Source: Tolumonas osonensis
GTDB taxonomy: Bacteria > Pseudomonadota > Gammaproteobacteria > Enterobacterales > Aeromonadaceae
Reading direction: 5' to 3'
NCBI RefSeq assembly: GCF_014202415.1
Contig: NZ_JACHGR010000001.1
Location: 455,645-519,644 of the forward strand
Length of the DNA: 64,000 nt
The translations under genes and the position numbers were made by a program. Numbering within the stretch: the first letter of the stretch is position 1; each line of letters opens with the position of its first letter. The notes beneath the pieces were generated by a model that was given only the letters and a program-made list of their open reading frames with translations, ran no database searches and was not told the origin of the DNA. Positions 8,919 through 18,772 of this stretch are shown here, one piece after another.

Positions 8919-10826
8919 ATGGCAAACTGGTCCTGTCAGGACGCCCTGAAGATGTATAACGTTCCTTACTGGGGCGCGGGCTTTTTCAATATCGATGCGC
9001 TGGGCCGTGTCGTCGTGACACCGGATAAAACCCGGTTAGACTGCAAGATTGCCTTAGTCGATATTATCGAACAGTTACGTAAACAAGGCTATGCCGCACC
9101 GGTATTGCTGCGTTTCCCGGATATCATCAAAACCCGCATTAATGCGCTGTTTGGCGCCTTTGAACAGGCGATCCAGAGTTACGGCTACAAAGGCCGTTAC
9201 CAGTGCGTTTATCCGATCAAGGTCAACCAGCAGAATCAGGTCATTGAATCGGTCACGCGCGCGTTTGCCGACAAGCCGGCACTGGGTCTGGAAGCGGGCT
9301 CCAAGCCGGAACTGCTGGCCGTGCTGTCCCATCACCACGATCAGGGTTCGGTGATCGTCTGTAACGGTTATAAAGATCGCGAATATGTTCGCCATGCGCT
9401 GCTCGGCTCCCTGCTGGGTCACCACGTTTATATCGTGGTGGAAAAACCGTCCGAGCTGGAGCTGATCCTGGATGAAGCGGCCCGTCTGAATATCGCCCCT
9501 CGTATCGGGGTGCGGGCCCGTCTGGCATCACAGGGTTCCGGTAAATGGCAGGCCAGCGGCGGCGAAAAATCCAAGTTCGGCCTGAATGCCGCCCAGATCC
9601 TACGACTGGTAGAACGTCTGCGTGAGGCCGGCAAACTGGATTGTCTGCAACTGGTGCATTTCCACCTGGGTTCACAGATTGCCAATATCCGTGATATTCA
9701 GGGCGGGATCCGTGAATGCGGTCGTTTCTATGCCGAGCTGCGTCATCTGGGCGCCAACATCGAAGTCGTTGACGTCGGTGGCGGACTGGGTGTCGATTAC
9801 GAAGGCTCCCGTTCTCAGAGCCATTGCTCGGCCAACTACAACCTGCGCGAATATGCCAATAATGTGGTGTGGGGTATCGGTGATGTCTGCGAAGAGTTCG
9901 ATCTGCCGCATCCGATGATCATCAGTGAATCCGGTCGTGCCATTACCGCACACCATGCGGTCCTGATCTCCAATATCGTCGGCATGGAAAGTCAGCTACC
10001 GACCTCGCTGCCGGATGCACCGAATGCCGAAGCTCCGATGCTGCTGCAGAACATGTGGGACAGCTGGAAAGAACTGCATGAGAAAGAAGATCCGGGCCTG
10101 CTGGAAATCTTCCATGACTCGGTGTCGGATCTGGCCGATGTGCATACCCAATACACGCTGGGCATGCTGTCACTGCAGCAACGCGCCTGGGCAGAAGATC
10201 TGCATCTGAATCTGTGCCTGAAACTGAAGGTCATGCTGGATCCGGTTAACCGCATGCATCGCAATCTGCAGGATGAACTGAACGAGAAGCTGGCAGACAA
10301 ATGCTTTGTGAACTTCTCGCTGTTCCAGTCACTGCCGGATGCCTGGGGGATCGACCAGATCTTCCCGATCATGCCACTGAGTGGTCTGGATCAGCAGCCA
10401 ACCCGTCGTGGTGTGATCATGGACATCACCTGCGATTCTGACGGTATGATTAAAGAGTATGTCGATGGTGTGGGTATCGAAAATTCGCTGCCAATGCCTG
10501 AAATGCGCAACGACGAAACCCACTATATGGGCTTCTTCCTGGTCGGCGCTTATCAGGAGATCCTCGGGGATCTGCATAACCTGTTTGGTGATACCCACAG
10601 TGCGGAAGTATGCCTGAACGATAACGGCGAACCGGTGATCACCAATATCATCAAGGGTGATAACGTCGATAACCTGCTGCGTTACGTCAATATCGACACT
10701 TCGGTGATCCGTCGCGATTACCAGAAGCTGGTAGCACACCCGTCGCTGAGTGAAGAGACCCGCAAGGAATTGCTGGAGGAACTCGAAGCCGGCTTGCAGG
10801 GTTACGCCTATCTCGAAGAGGAATAA
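8919..10826 (+). CDS. speA: Biosynthetic arginine decarboxylase SpeA
   Basis: PLP-dependent, Mg-requiring conversion of arginine to agmatine, the first step of the arginine route to putrescine. 635 residues, close to the 630-660 usual for the family. The PLP lysine is in YPIKVNQQ near residue 105; the barrel domain continues with LVHFHLGSQI and VDVGGGLGVDYEG (phosphate binding), and the C-terminal beta domain contains the substrate-site block DITCDSDG. The fold is alanine-racemase-like (fold III), not the acid-inducible AdiA type. The speB agmatinase gene is not adjacent. Terminated by a strong hairpin shared with convergent btuB. Confidence 0.96.
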   Translation: MANWSCQDALKMYNVPYWGAGFFNIDALGRVVVTPDKTRLDCKIALVDIIEQLRKQGYAAPVLLRFPDIIKTRINALFGAFEQAIQSYGYKGRYQCVYPIKVNQQNQVIESVTRAFADKPALGLEAGSKPELLAVLSHHHDQGSVIVCNGYKDREYVRHALLGSLLGHHVYIVVEKPSELELILDEAARLNIAPRIGVRARLASQGSGKWQASGGEKSKFGLNAAQILRLVERLREAGKLDCLQLVHFHLGSQIANIRDIQGGIRECGRFYAELRHLGANIEVVDVGGGLGVDYEGSRSQSHCSANYNLREYANNVVWGIGDVCEEFDLPHPMIISESGRAITAHHAVLISNIVGMESQLPTSLPDAPNAEAPMLLQNMWDSWKELHEKEDPGLLEIFHDSVSDLADVHTQYTLGMLSLQQRAWAEDLHLNLCLKLKVMLDPVNRMHRNLQDELNEKLADKCFVNFSLFQSLPDAWGIDQIFPIMPLSGLDQQPTRRGVIMDITCDSDGMIKEYVDGVGIENSLPMPEMRNDETHYMGFFLVGAYQEILGDLHNLFGDTHSAEVCLNDNGEPVITNIIKGDNVDNLLRYVNIDTSVIRRDYQKLVAHPSLSEETRKELLEELEAGLQGYAYLEEE

Positions 10827-10856
10827 TCCTCTGACACTGTTTTCTCTCTCATAAGC

Positions 10857-10890
10857 AAAAGGGTTCGCCGTGAAAAGCGAACCCTTTTTA
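10857..10890. terminator. Bidirectional terminator between speA and btuB
   Basis: AAAAGGGTTCGC (10857-10868) pairs with GCGAACCCTTTT (10877-10888). A- and T-runs on both sides allow it to work for both converging transcripts. Confidence 0.9.
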
Positions 10891-10915
10891 TTTGTACTGC
10901 AATCAGGCGTAGGAA

Positions 10916-12784
10916 TTACATCTGGTAACTGAAATCGACGTAGTAACTGCGCTCTGCCGTGGCATAGCCTTTGGCCAGGGTGTAATCCTTGTCAAACAGG
11001 TTGTCGATCCGGCCACCAATCCGCAACTGTGGCAGCACATGATAGCCTGCCGCCGCATTCCACAGCGCGTAAGGCGCCAGACGGGTGGCACTGTCATACC
11101 GCTCACTCTGATACTGACCGGTCAGTGACGCATCCCATTTATTCCAGTTCGCCATGCCAGTCCATTTGTAGTTACGTTTTGCACGACGTGACAGCGGCGT
11201 ATCGTCTTCCAGATCCCGCGCATTCTTGAAGTCCGCGCTGAGTTTATGCGTGAGCCAGCCGGTGGCGAATTCCGCTTCCAGTTCAACCCCCTTGATCCGC
11301 GCACGACCCACGTTGCCCGGATACCAGGAGCCACTGCTGTCCGGAGCCCATTCGATCATATCCTCAAGATCATTACGATACGCAGTCACACGCCATAAAA
11401 CCTCCCGGGTAGTCCCTTCCAGTGCAATTTCACTGTTTTTGGATGTTTCCGGCTTAAGATCCGGGGATGCGGCATACGGCGTATAAAGATCATTAAAGGT
11501 TGGCGCCCGGAAGGCGGTGCCATAACGGGCACTCAGACGATATTCCGGCAGGAAATTCCAGCCCAGACCCGCCTGCCAGGTGTTATGCCGGCCATATTGC
11601 TGGTTATCATCGGTACGGCCACTCAGCTCGCCCAGCCATTGTTCCCAGCGATATTGCGATAACGCATAGACCCCGACGTTGTTGCGGTTTTTATCTTCAT
11701 CAAAAAACGCGCTACCGGAAGACAGCGAATCCGAATGCAATACGTCACGGCGCAAATCGACACCGGCGCCCACCGTCCAGGGATCCGTCACCTGATAATG
11801 ATTCAGCCAGCTCAGCTGATATTGACTGGTTTTATACACCGAATCCGCGTCATGACGGGTGATCGTATCCGGATAATAATACATGTCGTTGTTGATCAGG
11901 CTGGCATTCAGTTCGGTCTGATAACGCTCTTTTCTGTATTTCGTGCCTAACTGATAGTGGGTGTTCTCTTCCCAGGTTTCATCGCGTTCATGCCCACCAT
12001 ATGTGACGCCATCATAAACATATGGCACTGATGAACCGTCACTTTGCACCGTGTTGCGGGACCAGTGCATCGCACCGTACACATTCACGTTATCCGTCAG
12101 CTGGTTCTGGTAATCCAGCATGGCATTACGCCCCAGAAAACCATGTGCATCACCGTCGTTGACACCTTCCACCGGATGCACGTTATAGCCATCTTCGGTT
12201 TCATAACCGGCTGCGAATTTCAGATGTTGCTGCTGGTTGATATCAAAGGAGGTGCTGCCATTCAGGTTCTGGTAATCGCGGGAGCCGGCACTGCCATTCA
12301 GCGTATGCTTATTCTGCCCGGCGCTGCCGCGGGTAATAATGTTGATGACACCGCCAATCGCATCCGAACCGTACACCGAAGCGCGGGCACCCCGGACGAA
12401 TTCAATCCGTTCAACCTGATTGAGCGGAATACCGCTGAAATCCGTGCCGCCGTTGGTCGCGCTATTGATACGTACGCCATCCATCAGCACCAGTGTTTCG
12501 GCGGAGGTCGCGCCACGCACGATGACCGAGGATTGCTGACCGCGCCCCCCGTTAGACACCATTTCCACACCCGGCAATGTTTTCACAACATCGCTCAGAG
12601 AGCGGGCATGTAACTGTTCGATATCCTTGCGGGTAATAATATTTACCGGCGCCAATACAGAGGCAGTTGGTTCGGCAAAGCGTGTTGCCGTCACCGTGAT
12701 CGGCAGGCCGGTGGATTCTTCGGCGTGTACAGGCGCAGCAATAGCCAGCGCCGACAGCACAGAAGCAGTCAGTCGTTTTGACAT
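10916..12784 (-). CDS. btuB: TonB-dependent vitamin B12 receptor BtuB
   Basis: Outer membrane beta-barrel that imports cobalamin with energy from TonB-ExbB-ExbD. 622 residues. Signal peptide ends at VHA (residue 21); TonB box PITVTATR is at residues 28-35; the plug domain contains GRGQQSSVIVRG and GSDAIGGVINII; the barrel ends with an aromatic C-terminal strand (YYVDFSYQM). Preceded on the same strand by a cobalamin riboswitch, which fixes the substrate far better than homology alone. No btuC, btuD or btuF gene is adjacent. Confidence 0.95.
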   Translation of the reverse strand: MSKRLTASVLSALAIAAPVHAEESTGLPITVTATRFAEPTASVLAPVNIITRKDIEQLHARSLSDVVKTLPGVEMVSNGGRGQQSSVIVRGATSAETLVLMDGVRINSATNGGTDFSGIPLNQVERIEFVRGARASVYGSDAIGGVINIITRGSAGQNKHTLNGSAGSRDYQNLNGSTSFDINQQQHLKFAAGYETEDGYNVHPVEGVNDGDAHGFLGRNAMLDYQNQLTDNVNVYGAMHWSRNTVQSDGSSVPYVYDGVTYGGHERDETWEENTHYQLGTKYRKERYQTELNASLINNDMYYYPDTITRHDADSVYKTSQYQLSWLNHYQVTDPWTVGAGVDLRRDVLHSDSLSSGSAFFDEDKNRNNVGVYALSQYRWEQWLGELSGRTDDNQQYGRHNTWQAGLGWNFLPEYRLSARYGTAFRAPTFNDLYTPYAASPDLKPETSKNSEIALEGTTREVLWRVTAYRNDLEDMIEWAPDSSGSWYPGNVGRARIKGVELEAEFATGWLTHKLSADFKNARDLEDDTPLSRRAKRNYKWTGMANWNKWDASLTGQYQSERYDSATRLAPYALWNAAAGYHVLPQLRIGGRIDNLFDKDYTLAKGYATAERSYYVDFSYQM

Positions 12785-12847
12785 GGGTATTCCCTAGTTC
12801 GCGTAGTGGTCCCTGTTTGTCACATCAGAGGATATGACCCGGATTTT

Positions 12848-13008
12848 GCTCTGGCAGGTCTTCGGGCTTGGGGGCTTGTTCATTCCTACGGCGACGGCTT
12901 CCCGCCGGGCGGCAGTGCCTGAGTGTTCACTCGTTCGCTTTCGTTCCCCGATACCGCTGCGCGCCAGCTCCGGATTCACACCGGATTCCCTTTTAAGCAG
13001 GTTATTGC
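12848..13008 (-). ncRNA. Cobalamin riboswitch controlling btuB
   Basis: Read on the minus strand, the region contains the B12 box AAGCCCGAAGACCTGCCAGA near 12850-12870. Upstream of it is the conserved core GGGAATCCGGTGTGAATCC near 12967-12990, followed by GGAGCTG, in the right order and about 110 bases apart. Binding adenosylcobalamin is expected to sequester the btuB ribosome binding site or stop transcription when B12 is plentiful. Boundaries are approximate. Confidence 0.93.
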
Positions 13009-13166
13009 GCCAGAGAGCCGCGGATTATAGAGAGCCCATCAGGGTCTGTATAGCCGGACGTGACATTTTGTTAACAAATAACACCGCATAAAACGTAAGC
13101 ATAAAACTGGACAACCACGCACAACCGCATACAATTTGCGCCCTTCCAGCCGTGACGGAGTTCAAC

Positions 13167-14267
13167 ATGACATACGCAGCGCATTCCGATGCCCTTTACC
13201 AGCAACAGTTGCATGAAAAACAGCAGCGCCTGACGCAATTGCTGGCTCCGTTTCAGGCACCGGAGCCGGATGTGTTTGCCTCTGCCCCGACGCATTACCG
13301 GATGCGGGCCGAATTCCGTATCTGGCACGAAGGGGATGACCTGTTCTATGTCATGTTCAATAGCGAAACCAAACAGCGTTACTACGTGGAAGAATTCCCT
13401 ACCGGCAGTCTGCTGATCAACCGGCTGATGCCGCGCCTGAAAGCATTGTTACGTGCTGACCACGCCCTTAAACACAAGCTGTTCCAGGTCGATTTTCTGA
13501 CCACCCTGAGTGGTGAAGCCCTGATCACCCTGCTTTACCACAAGCAGCTTACCGACGCCTGGGAACCGGCGGCACGTGAACTGCGGCAGGCACTGCGAGC
13601 CGAATTCGGCGAAATCGATATCGTCGGCCGCGCGTACAAGCAAAAGATCGTGCTGGAGCGGGAATATGTGCTGGAACAGTTGCAGGTTGCTGGCCGTACA
13701 CTGGAATATATGCAGGTGGAAAACAGCTTCACCCAGCCCAATGCCGAAATGAACCAGCACATGCTGGGCTGGGCACTGGATGTCACCACGGATTGTCAGG
13801 GTGATCTGCTGGAACTGTATTGCGGCAACGGCAACTTCTCGCTGGCACTGGCGAAGAATTTTGACCGCGTGCTGGCCACGGAAATTGCCAAATCCTCCGT
13901 ACACGCTGCGCAGCATAATATCGCGGTAAACCAGATTGAGAATGTGCAGATCCTGCGCATGTCAGCCGAAGAGTTTACCCAAGCCATGAACGGCGTACGC
14001 GAATTTAACCGGCTGAAAGGCATCGACCTGAAAGGCTATCACTGCAACACCATTCTGGTGGATCCGCCGCGTGCCGGGCTGGATCCGGATACTCTGGCGA
14101 TGATTCAGGAATACGAGCAGATCCTCTATATCTCCTGCAACCCGGAGACCCTGAGCGATAACCTGAACACCCTGTGTCAGACCCACGAGATCAAACGCTG
14201 CGCCCTGTTCGACCAGTTCCCGTTCACGCATCATATGGAATCCGGTGTCTGGCTGGTGCGCAAATAG
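13167..14267 (+). CDS. trmA: tRNA (uracil-5-)-methyltransferase TrmA
   Basis: SAM-dependent formation of ribothymidine at position 54 of the tRNA T-loop. 366 residues. The methyltransferase core contains [16 protein letters not shown] (SAM binding). [11 protein letters not shown] and the nucleophile cysteine in YISCNPETL are the RNA m5U signature. There is no N-terminal TRAM domain or iron-sulfur cysteines, which separates it from RlmC/RlmD. The start at ATG 13167 (MTYAAHSD) has GGAG at 13157-13160; a GTG at 13152 is the in-frame alternative. Ends at a bidirectional terminator. Confidence 0.95.
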   Translation: MTYAAHSDALYQQQLHEKQQRLTQLLAPFQAPEPDVFASAPTHYRMRAEFRIWHEGDDLFYVMFNSETKQRYYVEEFPTGSLLINRLMPRLKALLRADHALKHKLFQVDFLTTLSGEALITLLYHKQLTDAWEPAARELRQALRAEFGEIDIVGRAYKQKIVLEREYVLEQLQVAGRTLEYMQVENSFTQPNAEMNQHMLGWALDVTTDCQGDLLELYCGNGNFSLALAKNFDRVLATEIAKSSVHAAQHNIAVNQIENVQILRMSAEEFTQAMNGVREFNRLKGIDLKGYHCNTILVDPPRAGLDPDTLAMIQEYEQILYISCNPETLSDNLNTLCQTHEIKRCALFDQFPFTHHMESGVWLVRK

Positions 14268-14277
14268 CAGACAAAAC

Positions 14278-14316
14278 AAAACGGCATGCGGATGAGACTG
14301 GCATGCCGTTTCTTTT
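14278..14316. terminator. Bidirectional terminator between trmA and hsp20
   Basis: AAACGGCATGC pairs with GCATGCCGTTT across an 11-base loop; followed by CTTTTTC on the plus strand and by T-rich sequence on the minus strand. Confidence 0.85.
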
Positions 14317-14326
14317 TCACCGTTAA

Positions 14327-14761
14327 TTAGTGGATTTCAATTTCCAGTGGCTTGTCACCCGTCGGTGTACTCTTCAGCATATGCACATAGAGCATGCCAT
14401 CACTGAAGTTGGCAGTGACATTTTCCGCCTTAACATCATCCGGTAACGTGAAACTGCGACTGAAACTACCATAGTAACGTTCTATGCGATGGTGTTTTTC
14501 ATCGCTCTTTTCCATCTTACGTTCGCCGGTAATCGTCAGCGTGCCATGATTGACCTGCAGTTTGATGGCTTCGCGTGGAATTTCAGGAATTTCGACTTTG
14601 AGCTGATACTCTTTGTCGTCTTCCACGATATCCACAGCAGGAACCCAGTCGCTGCTGCCCGTCATGGATTCCCGGCCCCAGAACGGAACAGGGAAAGAGC
14701 GCTGATAATTATGGAAAATATCGTCAAGGTCACGGAACGGGTTCCATTTTTCGAGACGCAT
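14327..14761 (-). CDS. Small heat shock protein, Hsp20/alpha-crystallin family
   Basis: ATP-independent holdase that keeps unfolding proteins soluble. 144 residues with the alpha-crystallin domain from about residue 45 to 135. Visible features are VPAVDIVEDDKEYQLKVEIP at the domain start and NFSDGMLYVHM near its end, the degenerate form of the A-x-x-x-n-G-v-L motif. N-terminus (MRLEKWNPFRDL) resembles the class A Hsp20 of environmental proteobacteria more than IbpA/IbpB. Start at 14761 has a perfect AAGGAGG ribosome binding site; the longer frame to 14791 is not used. A TATAAT box on the minus strand lies at 14817-14822. Confidence 0.93.
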   Translation of the reverse strand: MRLEKWNPFRDLDDIFHNYQRSFPVPFWGRESMTGSSDWVPAVDIVEDDKEYQLKVEIPEIPREAIKLQVNHGTLTITGERKMEKSDEKHHRIERYYGSFSRSFTLPDDVKAENVTANFSDGMLYVHMLKSTPTGDKPLEIEIH

Positions 14762-14816
14762 ATAAACCTCCTTACGGCGCAGGTGGATCACTCAGATAAC
14801 GATCACGCCTGTTATT

Positions 14817-14822
14817 ATTATA
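14817..14822 (-). promoter_or_regulatory. Candidate -10 element of the hsp20 promoter
   Basis: Perfect TATAAT on the minus strand, 56 bases upstream of the start codon. No good -35 element at 17 bp and no clear sigma-32 CCCCAT box, so sigma-factor use is unresolved. Confidence 0.4.
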
Positions 14823-14860
14823 GAACGCATTGAATATTTTTTAGGCAAAAACAAGCCTTT

Positions 14861-15496
14861 TTATACCAGTGAAACCCCGTGTCGCAGTAACCCTAACGCA
14901 ATCAACCACATGATGCAGCCAACTCCGGCATCGATACATTGCTGAACCCGGACGCGCTGCAACTGCGGCGCCAGCCAGCTGGCCAGCAGCGCCAGACCAA
15001 AAAACCAGAGCAGCGAGGCCGAGATACTACCCAGCGCAAAACTCAGTTGCTGGGTTCGCGGATATTGCCCGGCAACCGCGCCCTGGATCATGACCGTATC
15101 CAGATAGACATGCGGATTCAGCAAGGTCACGGCCAGCGTCATACCCACCGCCTGTATCCGGCTCATCGTTCCCTTTTCTGCCAGTGACGATGTGGTCGCC
15201 CGCCAGGCGCGCTGCAGACTGGACCAGCCATAACGCAGCAAGAATGCCGCACCACCGACTGTCAACACCAACTGCAACGTCACGGATCCCGCAATCATCT
15301 TGCCAGCCCCACCCACGCCCAGTGCAATCAGTAACGTATCCGCCAAAAAACAGAGTCCGGCCACCAGCATGGCATGATTACGCCGGATCCCTCTTTCCAG
15401 CACAAAGGCATTCTGTGCCCCGATTGGCATAATCAGACTGGCTCCGACCAGCATACCTTGCAGATAAATAGCCGCGTTCAGCATCCGTTTTTCCAT
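14861..15496 (-). CDS. argO: LysE/ArgO-family basic amino acid exporter
   Basis: 211-residue inner membrane protein with five to six hydrophobic segments. The N-terminal block GASLIMPIGAQNAFVLERGIRRN is the LysE/ArgO signature, and members export arginine or lysine when intracellular levels are high. It is divergent from, and separated by only 83 bases from, an ArgP-type LysR regulator, the same regulator-exporter pairing known for lysG-lysE and argP-argO. This context supports regulation by ArgP in response to arginine or lysine. Substrate preference is inferred. Confidence 0.9.
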   Translation of the reverse strand: MEKRMLNAAIYLQGMLVGASLIMPIGAQNAFVLERGIRRNHAMLVAGLCFLADTLLIALGVGGAGKMIAGSVTLQLVLTVGGAAFLLRYGWSSLQRAWRATTSSLAEKGTMSRIQAVGMTLAVTLLNPHVYLDTVMIQGAVAGQYPRTQQLSFALGSISASLLWFFGLALLASWLAPQLQRVRVQQCIDAGVGCIMWLIALGLLRHGVSLV

Positions 15497-15554
15497 CTTT
15501 TATTCTTCAGTGGCTGCAGCATAAGAACGCGCTAGAATTAAGTAAAATTCATGA

Positions 15555-15573
15555 TTCTTATAGAAGATAAGAA
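15555..15573. promoter_or_regulatory. Inverted repeat in the argO-argP intergenic region (candidate ArgP operator)
   Basis: TTCTTAT-AGAAG-ATAAGAA, a perfect 7-bp inverted repeat with 5-bp spacer, ending seven bases before the argP start codon. LysR regulators commonly bind such dyads between divergent genes; assignment to ArgP is inferred from position. Confidence 0.5.
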
Positions 15574-15579
15574 AAATTA

Positions 15580-16494
15580 ATGAACCATCTGGATTACAAA
15601 TTACTGCAGGCACTGGATGTGGTGTTGCGGGAACAGAGTTTTGAGCGGGCCGCACAGCAACTGCATCTGACCCAGTCGGCAGTATCTCAGCGTATCAAAC
15701 AGCTCGAACTGCTGGTCGCACAGCCGGTACTGATCCGCTCTCAGCCATTGCAGCCCACCGCGACAGGGCAACTGCTGCTGACCCATTACCAGCAGGTACA
15801 ACAGCTGGAACGGGAGCTGTTACCGCATCTGTCCCCGACAACGCCGGGAAAACCGCTGCCGGTCACCATCGCCACCAACGCAGACAGCCTGGCAACCTGG
15901 TTGATCCCGGCGCTGGCTTCGTTGCTGCAGCCAGGGCTGATTGAACTGAACTTACTGATTGAAGATGAAAACCGCACCATCGACCGCTTGCGCCGGGGTG
16001 AGGCATTCGGTGCCATCAGCACTCAGCAGGAACCGTTACCGGGCTGCCAGTCTGAACTGCTGGGGTACATGGACTATGTTCTGACCGCCTCGCCCGCGTT
16101 CATCCGCCGCTATTTCCCGGACGGGCTGACCGAGCAGGCCCTGCGCAAGGCGCCCGGGGTCGCGTTTGATCAGCGGGATGACATGCATGTCCGTTTTGTG
16201 GAGAAACATTTCGGCTTGCCGCCGGGCAGTTATCCCTGTCACACCGTCCGCTCTTCTGAGGCCTTCGTCGCTTTAGCCAAAGCCGGCGCTGCCTATTGCC
16301 TGATCCCGAAACTGCAGATCACGGTGGAATTGCATACTGGCGAACTGCAAGATCTGATGCCGGAGACCCCCTTGTTGCAACGCGGTCTCTACTGGCAACG
16401 CTGGGCCCTGGAGCGGGGCATCTACCGGCAGATTTCACAGCTCCTGCTGAGCCACTGTCGTCAGATCCTGCCGCAGCAATCAATATGTCGCTGA
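15580..16494 (+). CDS. argP: LysR-family regulator ArgP (IciA)
   Basis: 304-residue transcription factor. The N-terminal winged helix-turn-helix (residues 1-60) contains DYKLLQALDVVLREQSFERA and LHLTQSAVSQRIKQLE; the C-terminal two thirds is the periplasmic-binding-protein-like effector domain. The N-terminus matches ArgP, which activates argO with arginine and is blocked by lysine. Divergent placement from an ArgO/LysE exporter supports the call. Ribosome binding site is weak (AGAAAAAT). IciA is an older name based on in vitro binding to oriC 13-mers. Confidence 0.9.
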   Translation: MNHLDYKLLQALDVVLREQSFERAAQQLHLTQSAVSQRIKQLELLVAQPVLIRSQPLQPTATGQLLLTHYQQVQQLERELLPHLSPTTPGKPLPVTIATNADSLATWLIPALASLLQPGLIELNLLIEDENRTIDRLRRGEAFGAISTQQEPLPGCQSELLGYMDYVLTASPAFIRRYFPDGLTEQALRKAPGVAFDQRDDMHVRFVEKHFGLPPGSYPCHTVRSSEAFVALAKAGAAYCLIPKLQITVELHTGELQDLMPETPLLQRGLYWQRWALERGIYRQISQLLLSHCRQILPQQSICR

Positions 16495-16588
16495 TTTAAC
16501 AGACAGTATTTGTGCTGCCGAACTGGCATCGTGCATCCGATTGTCTGATAATCAGACTTCAGGGCCAACAACTATCAAAGGACGGGAT

Positions 16589-18772
16589 ATGAATTGGCGT
16601 CTTATTTTTACCAGTGGATTTATCTTATCGGTGTTATTCCAGTGGCCGGCGCAGGCCTGTAGTGATGATAGTTGTTATCCGACCTGGAATCTGAAAAAAG
16701 ACCTGCTTGATACCTGTAATAATGCGCCGTTTCTTTCCCCCGCCAATGACAGCCGAATCAATCTGCAATTACTGCTCGCCGACTCCAGCCACATTCCCCT
16801 GACCTCCCCGGCCTCGGACAATTACTACAAAGAGAAAGGCTACGCGCTGGTGCCGTTTCCGGCAGACTTTACCGAATTTTCAGAGAGCAGCGACAATGAG
16901 GCTGCCGCTCAGTCGCATTCCGCGTCAACACTGTTTACTCTGGCCGTACAGCTTGGCGTCAGCCGTGAAACAGCCACCGCTCTGCTGACACAAAGTCCGC
17001 GCTGGGAAGGCAGCCGCTGTGCCTCAAACAACCCGCAGACTGCCCTGCTTTATCTGCAGCAACTGGCACAGACCCGTGACATTCCCTCTTCCGAACGTCA
17101 GCAACTGGCACAGAGCCGCCTGGTCATGATCCAAAATTGCGCCCCCGATCCCGAACAGCAATCCGCTTTCTTACCCGGCGAGATAAAATCGCCGGCCGGG
17201 CAATTATTTGCCACTTACCAGCAGGGGGCACAGGCCTTTTATAACGGCGACTTTGCCCAGGCGATTGCGGCATTTAACGAACTCGGCTTGTCATCTCATC
17301 CCTGGCTGAAAGAAACGGCCACCTATATGAAAGGACGGGTCTTTCTGAACGCCGCCCAGCAGAATGCGTTCGATGAAATGGGATTTCCCAGCAATGATAA
17401 AGTCGATCTTGCGGCACTGCAGGCTGCGGAATCGGCCTTTAACGCTTATTTGAACACCTACCCGCAGGGACACTACTCCACTTCCGCGCAAGGACTGCTG
17501 CGCCGTGTATTCTGGTTGATGAATGATCAGAAACGGCTCGCGCAGGCCTATGCCTACTGGTTTGAACATCCACTCAGTGAAACGAATATCACCAGTAATC
17601 AGCTGATACAGGAGATCGATAACAAATTACTGATGTCTTCCAGTGACAACAGCATGATTGAAAACCCCCAGTTGCTGGCGATCATGGATCTGGTGCTGAT
17701 GCGGCAGCGCAGCAGTGATGACAGCCGGCTGCCGTTGACCCTGACACAGTTGCAGGCGCAGGAATCCCGTTTTTCCGCACAGCCGGCGCTGTATACCTAT
17801 TTGCTGGCCGCTTATGCCTTGTATGTGGAAAAGGACGCCGACAAGACACTGAGTATTCTGCCGGAAAGAGCCGCCGGAAAAATACCGGACTCTCTGGCCT
17901 TCAGTCAGCAGACGCTACGGGGATTTGCACTGGAAAGCCAGGAACAGTGGAGCCGGGCCGAACAGCTATGGCTGGACCTGCTGTCAGCGGTGACCGAGCC
18001 ATTACAGCGGCAACAGCTGGAACTGGCGCTGGCGATGAATTACGAGCGCAGCGGGAAAACGGAACAGGTTTTTGCTTCCCGGTCCCCGGTCAGAACACCG
18101 ATGATCCGGGAGATCCTGCTGCGCAACGTCGCCTCGCCGGCCTTGTTACGCCAGCAGATAACGCAGCCACAGTCGGAGCAGGAACATGATATTGCGCTGT
18201 TCACGCTGTTATACAAGGATCTGACCCGGGGTTTTTATGCCGACTTCCTCCAGGATCTTACATTATTGCCGGAAAAAGCCAGTACCCTTCCTCTGTTCAT
18301 GGGCTTCACTTACAACACGCAGCAGGCCCTGGCGCTGTTTCAGTGGAATGGAAAAAACGCCACGGATTACCAGTGCCCGGCATTACGCGACATCGCGCAG
18401 ACCCTGCAGGATGACAACACACACCCGCAGGCGCTGAATTGTCTGGGAGAGTTTATTTTCCGTCATGGCCTGGACGACTTTCCGCTGAATAATCAGCCTG
18501 AAGCGCAGGAGCTGGGTGGAACTGAAAGTCAGTTTACCGGCAAATTCTTCTCCCGCCTGGATGGATATCAGCAGGTCATCGCCAGCAAACAGGCCACGCA
18601 CGAGGATAAGGCGTATGCCCTCTACCGTGCGGTGAACTGCTTTGCACCCAGCGGTTATAACAGCTGTGGTACGCAGGATATTCCGCTGACACAACGTAAA
18701 CAGTGGTTTGACACCCTGAAATCCCGGTTCGGTGATACCCGCTGGGCGCAACAACTGAAATATTACTGGTAA
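16589..18772 (+). CDS. Large periplasmic repeat (TPR-like) protein of unknown function
   Basis: I do not recognise a characterised homologue. 727 residues from ATG 16589, which opens with a signal peptide (MNWRLIFTSGFILSVLFQWPAQA) followed by Cys; the -3 residue is Ala, not Leu, so lipoprotein processing is doubtful. The rest is alpha-helical and solenoid-like: segments such as AFYNGDFAQAIAAFNELG and AESAFNAYLNTYPQGHYSTSAQ look like tetratricopeptide helices, similar to those in BamD/YfiO-type proteins, although most repeats are degenerate. Several cysteines (CSDDSC near the mature N-terminus, CFAPSGYNSC near the C-terminus) could form disulfides. Stop and next start overlap (TAATG), so it is translated together with the DUF3142-like gene. 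Probable role: scaffold for a periplasmic or envelope process. Confidence 0.8.
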   Translation: MNWRLIFTSGFILSVLFQWPAQACSDDSCYPTWNLKKDLLDTCNNAPFLSPANDSRINLQLLLADSSHIPLTSPASDNYYKEKGYALVPFPADFTEFSESSDNEAAAQSHSASTLFTLAVQLGVSRETATALLTQSPRWEGSRCASNNPQTALLYLQQLAQTRDIPSSERQQLAQSRLVMIQNCAPDPEQQSAFLPGEIKSPAGQLFATYQQGAQAFYNGDFAQAIAAFNELGLSSHPWLKETATYMKGRVFLNAAQQNAFDEMGFPSNDKVDLAALQAAESAFNAYLNTYPQGHYSTSAQGLLRRVFWLMNDQKRLAQAYAYWFEHPLSETNITSNQLIQEIDNKLLMSSSDNSMIENPQLLAIMDLVLMRQRSSDDSRLPLTLTQLQAQESRFSAQPALYTYLLAAYALYVEKDADKTLSILPERAAGKIPDSLAFSQQTLRGFALESQEQWSRAEQLWLDLLSAVTEPLQRQQLELALAMNYERSGKTEQVFASRSPVRTPMIREILLRNVASPALLRQQITQPQSEQEHDIALFTLLYKDLTRGFYADFLQDLTLLPEKASTLPLFMGFTYNTQQALALFQWNGKNATDYQCPALRDIAQTLQDDNTHPQALNCLGEFIFRHGLDDFPLNNQPEAQELGGTESQFTGKFFSRLDGYQQVIASKQATHEDKAYALYRAVNCFAPSGYNSCGTQDIPLTQRKQWFDTLKSRFGDTRWAQQLKYYW

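Noticed and set aside
12044..12613. 189-residue plus-strand reading frame
   Set aside because: Antisense to btuB; shadow frame produced by codon bias.
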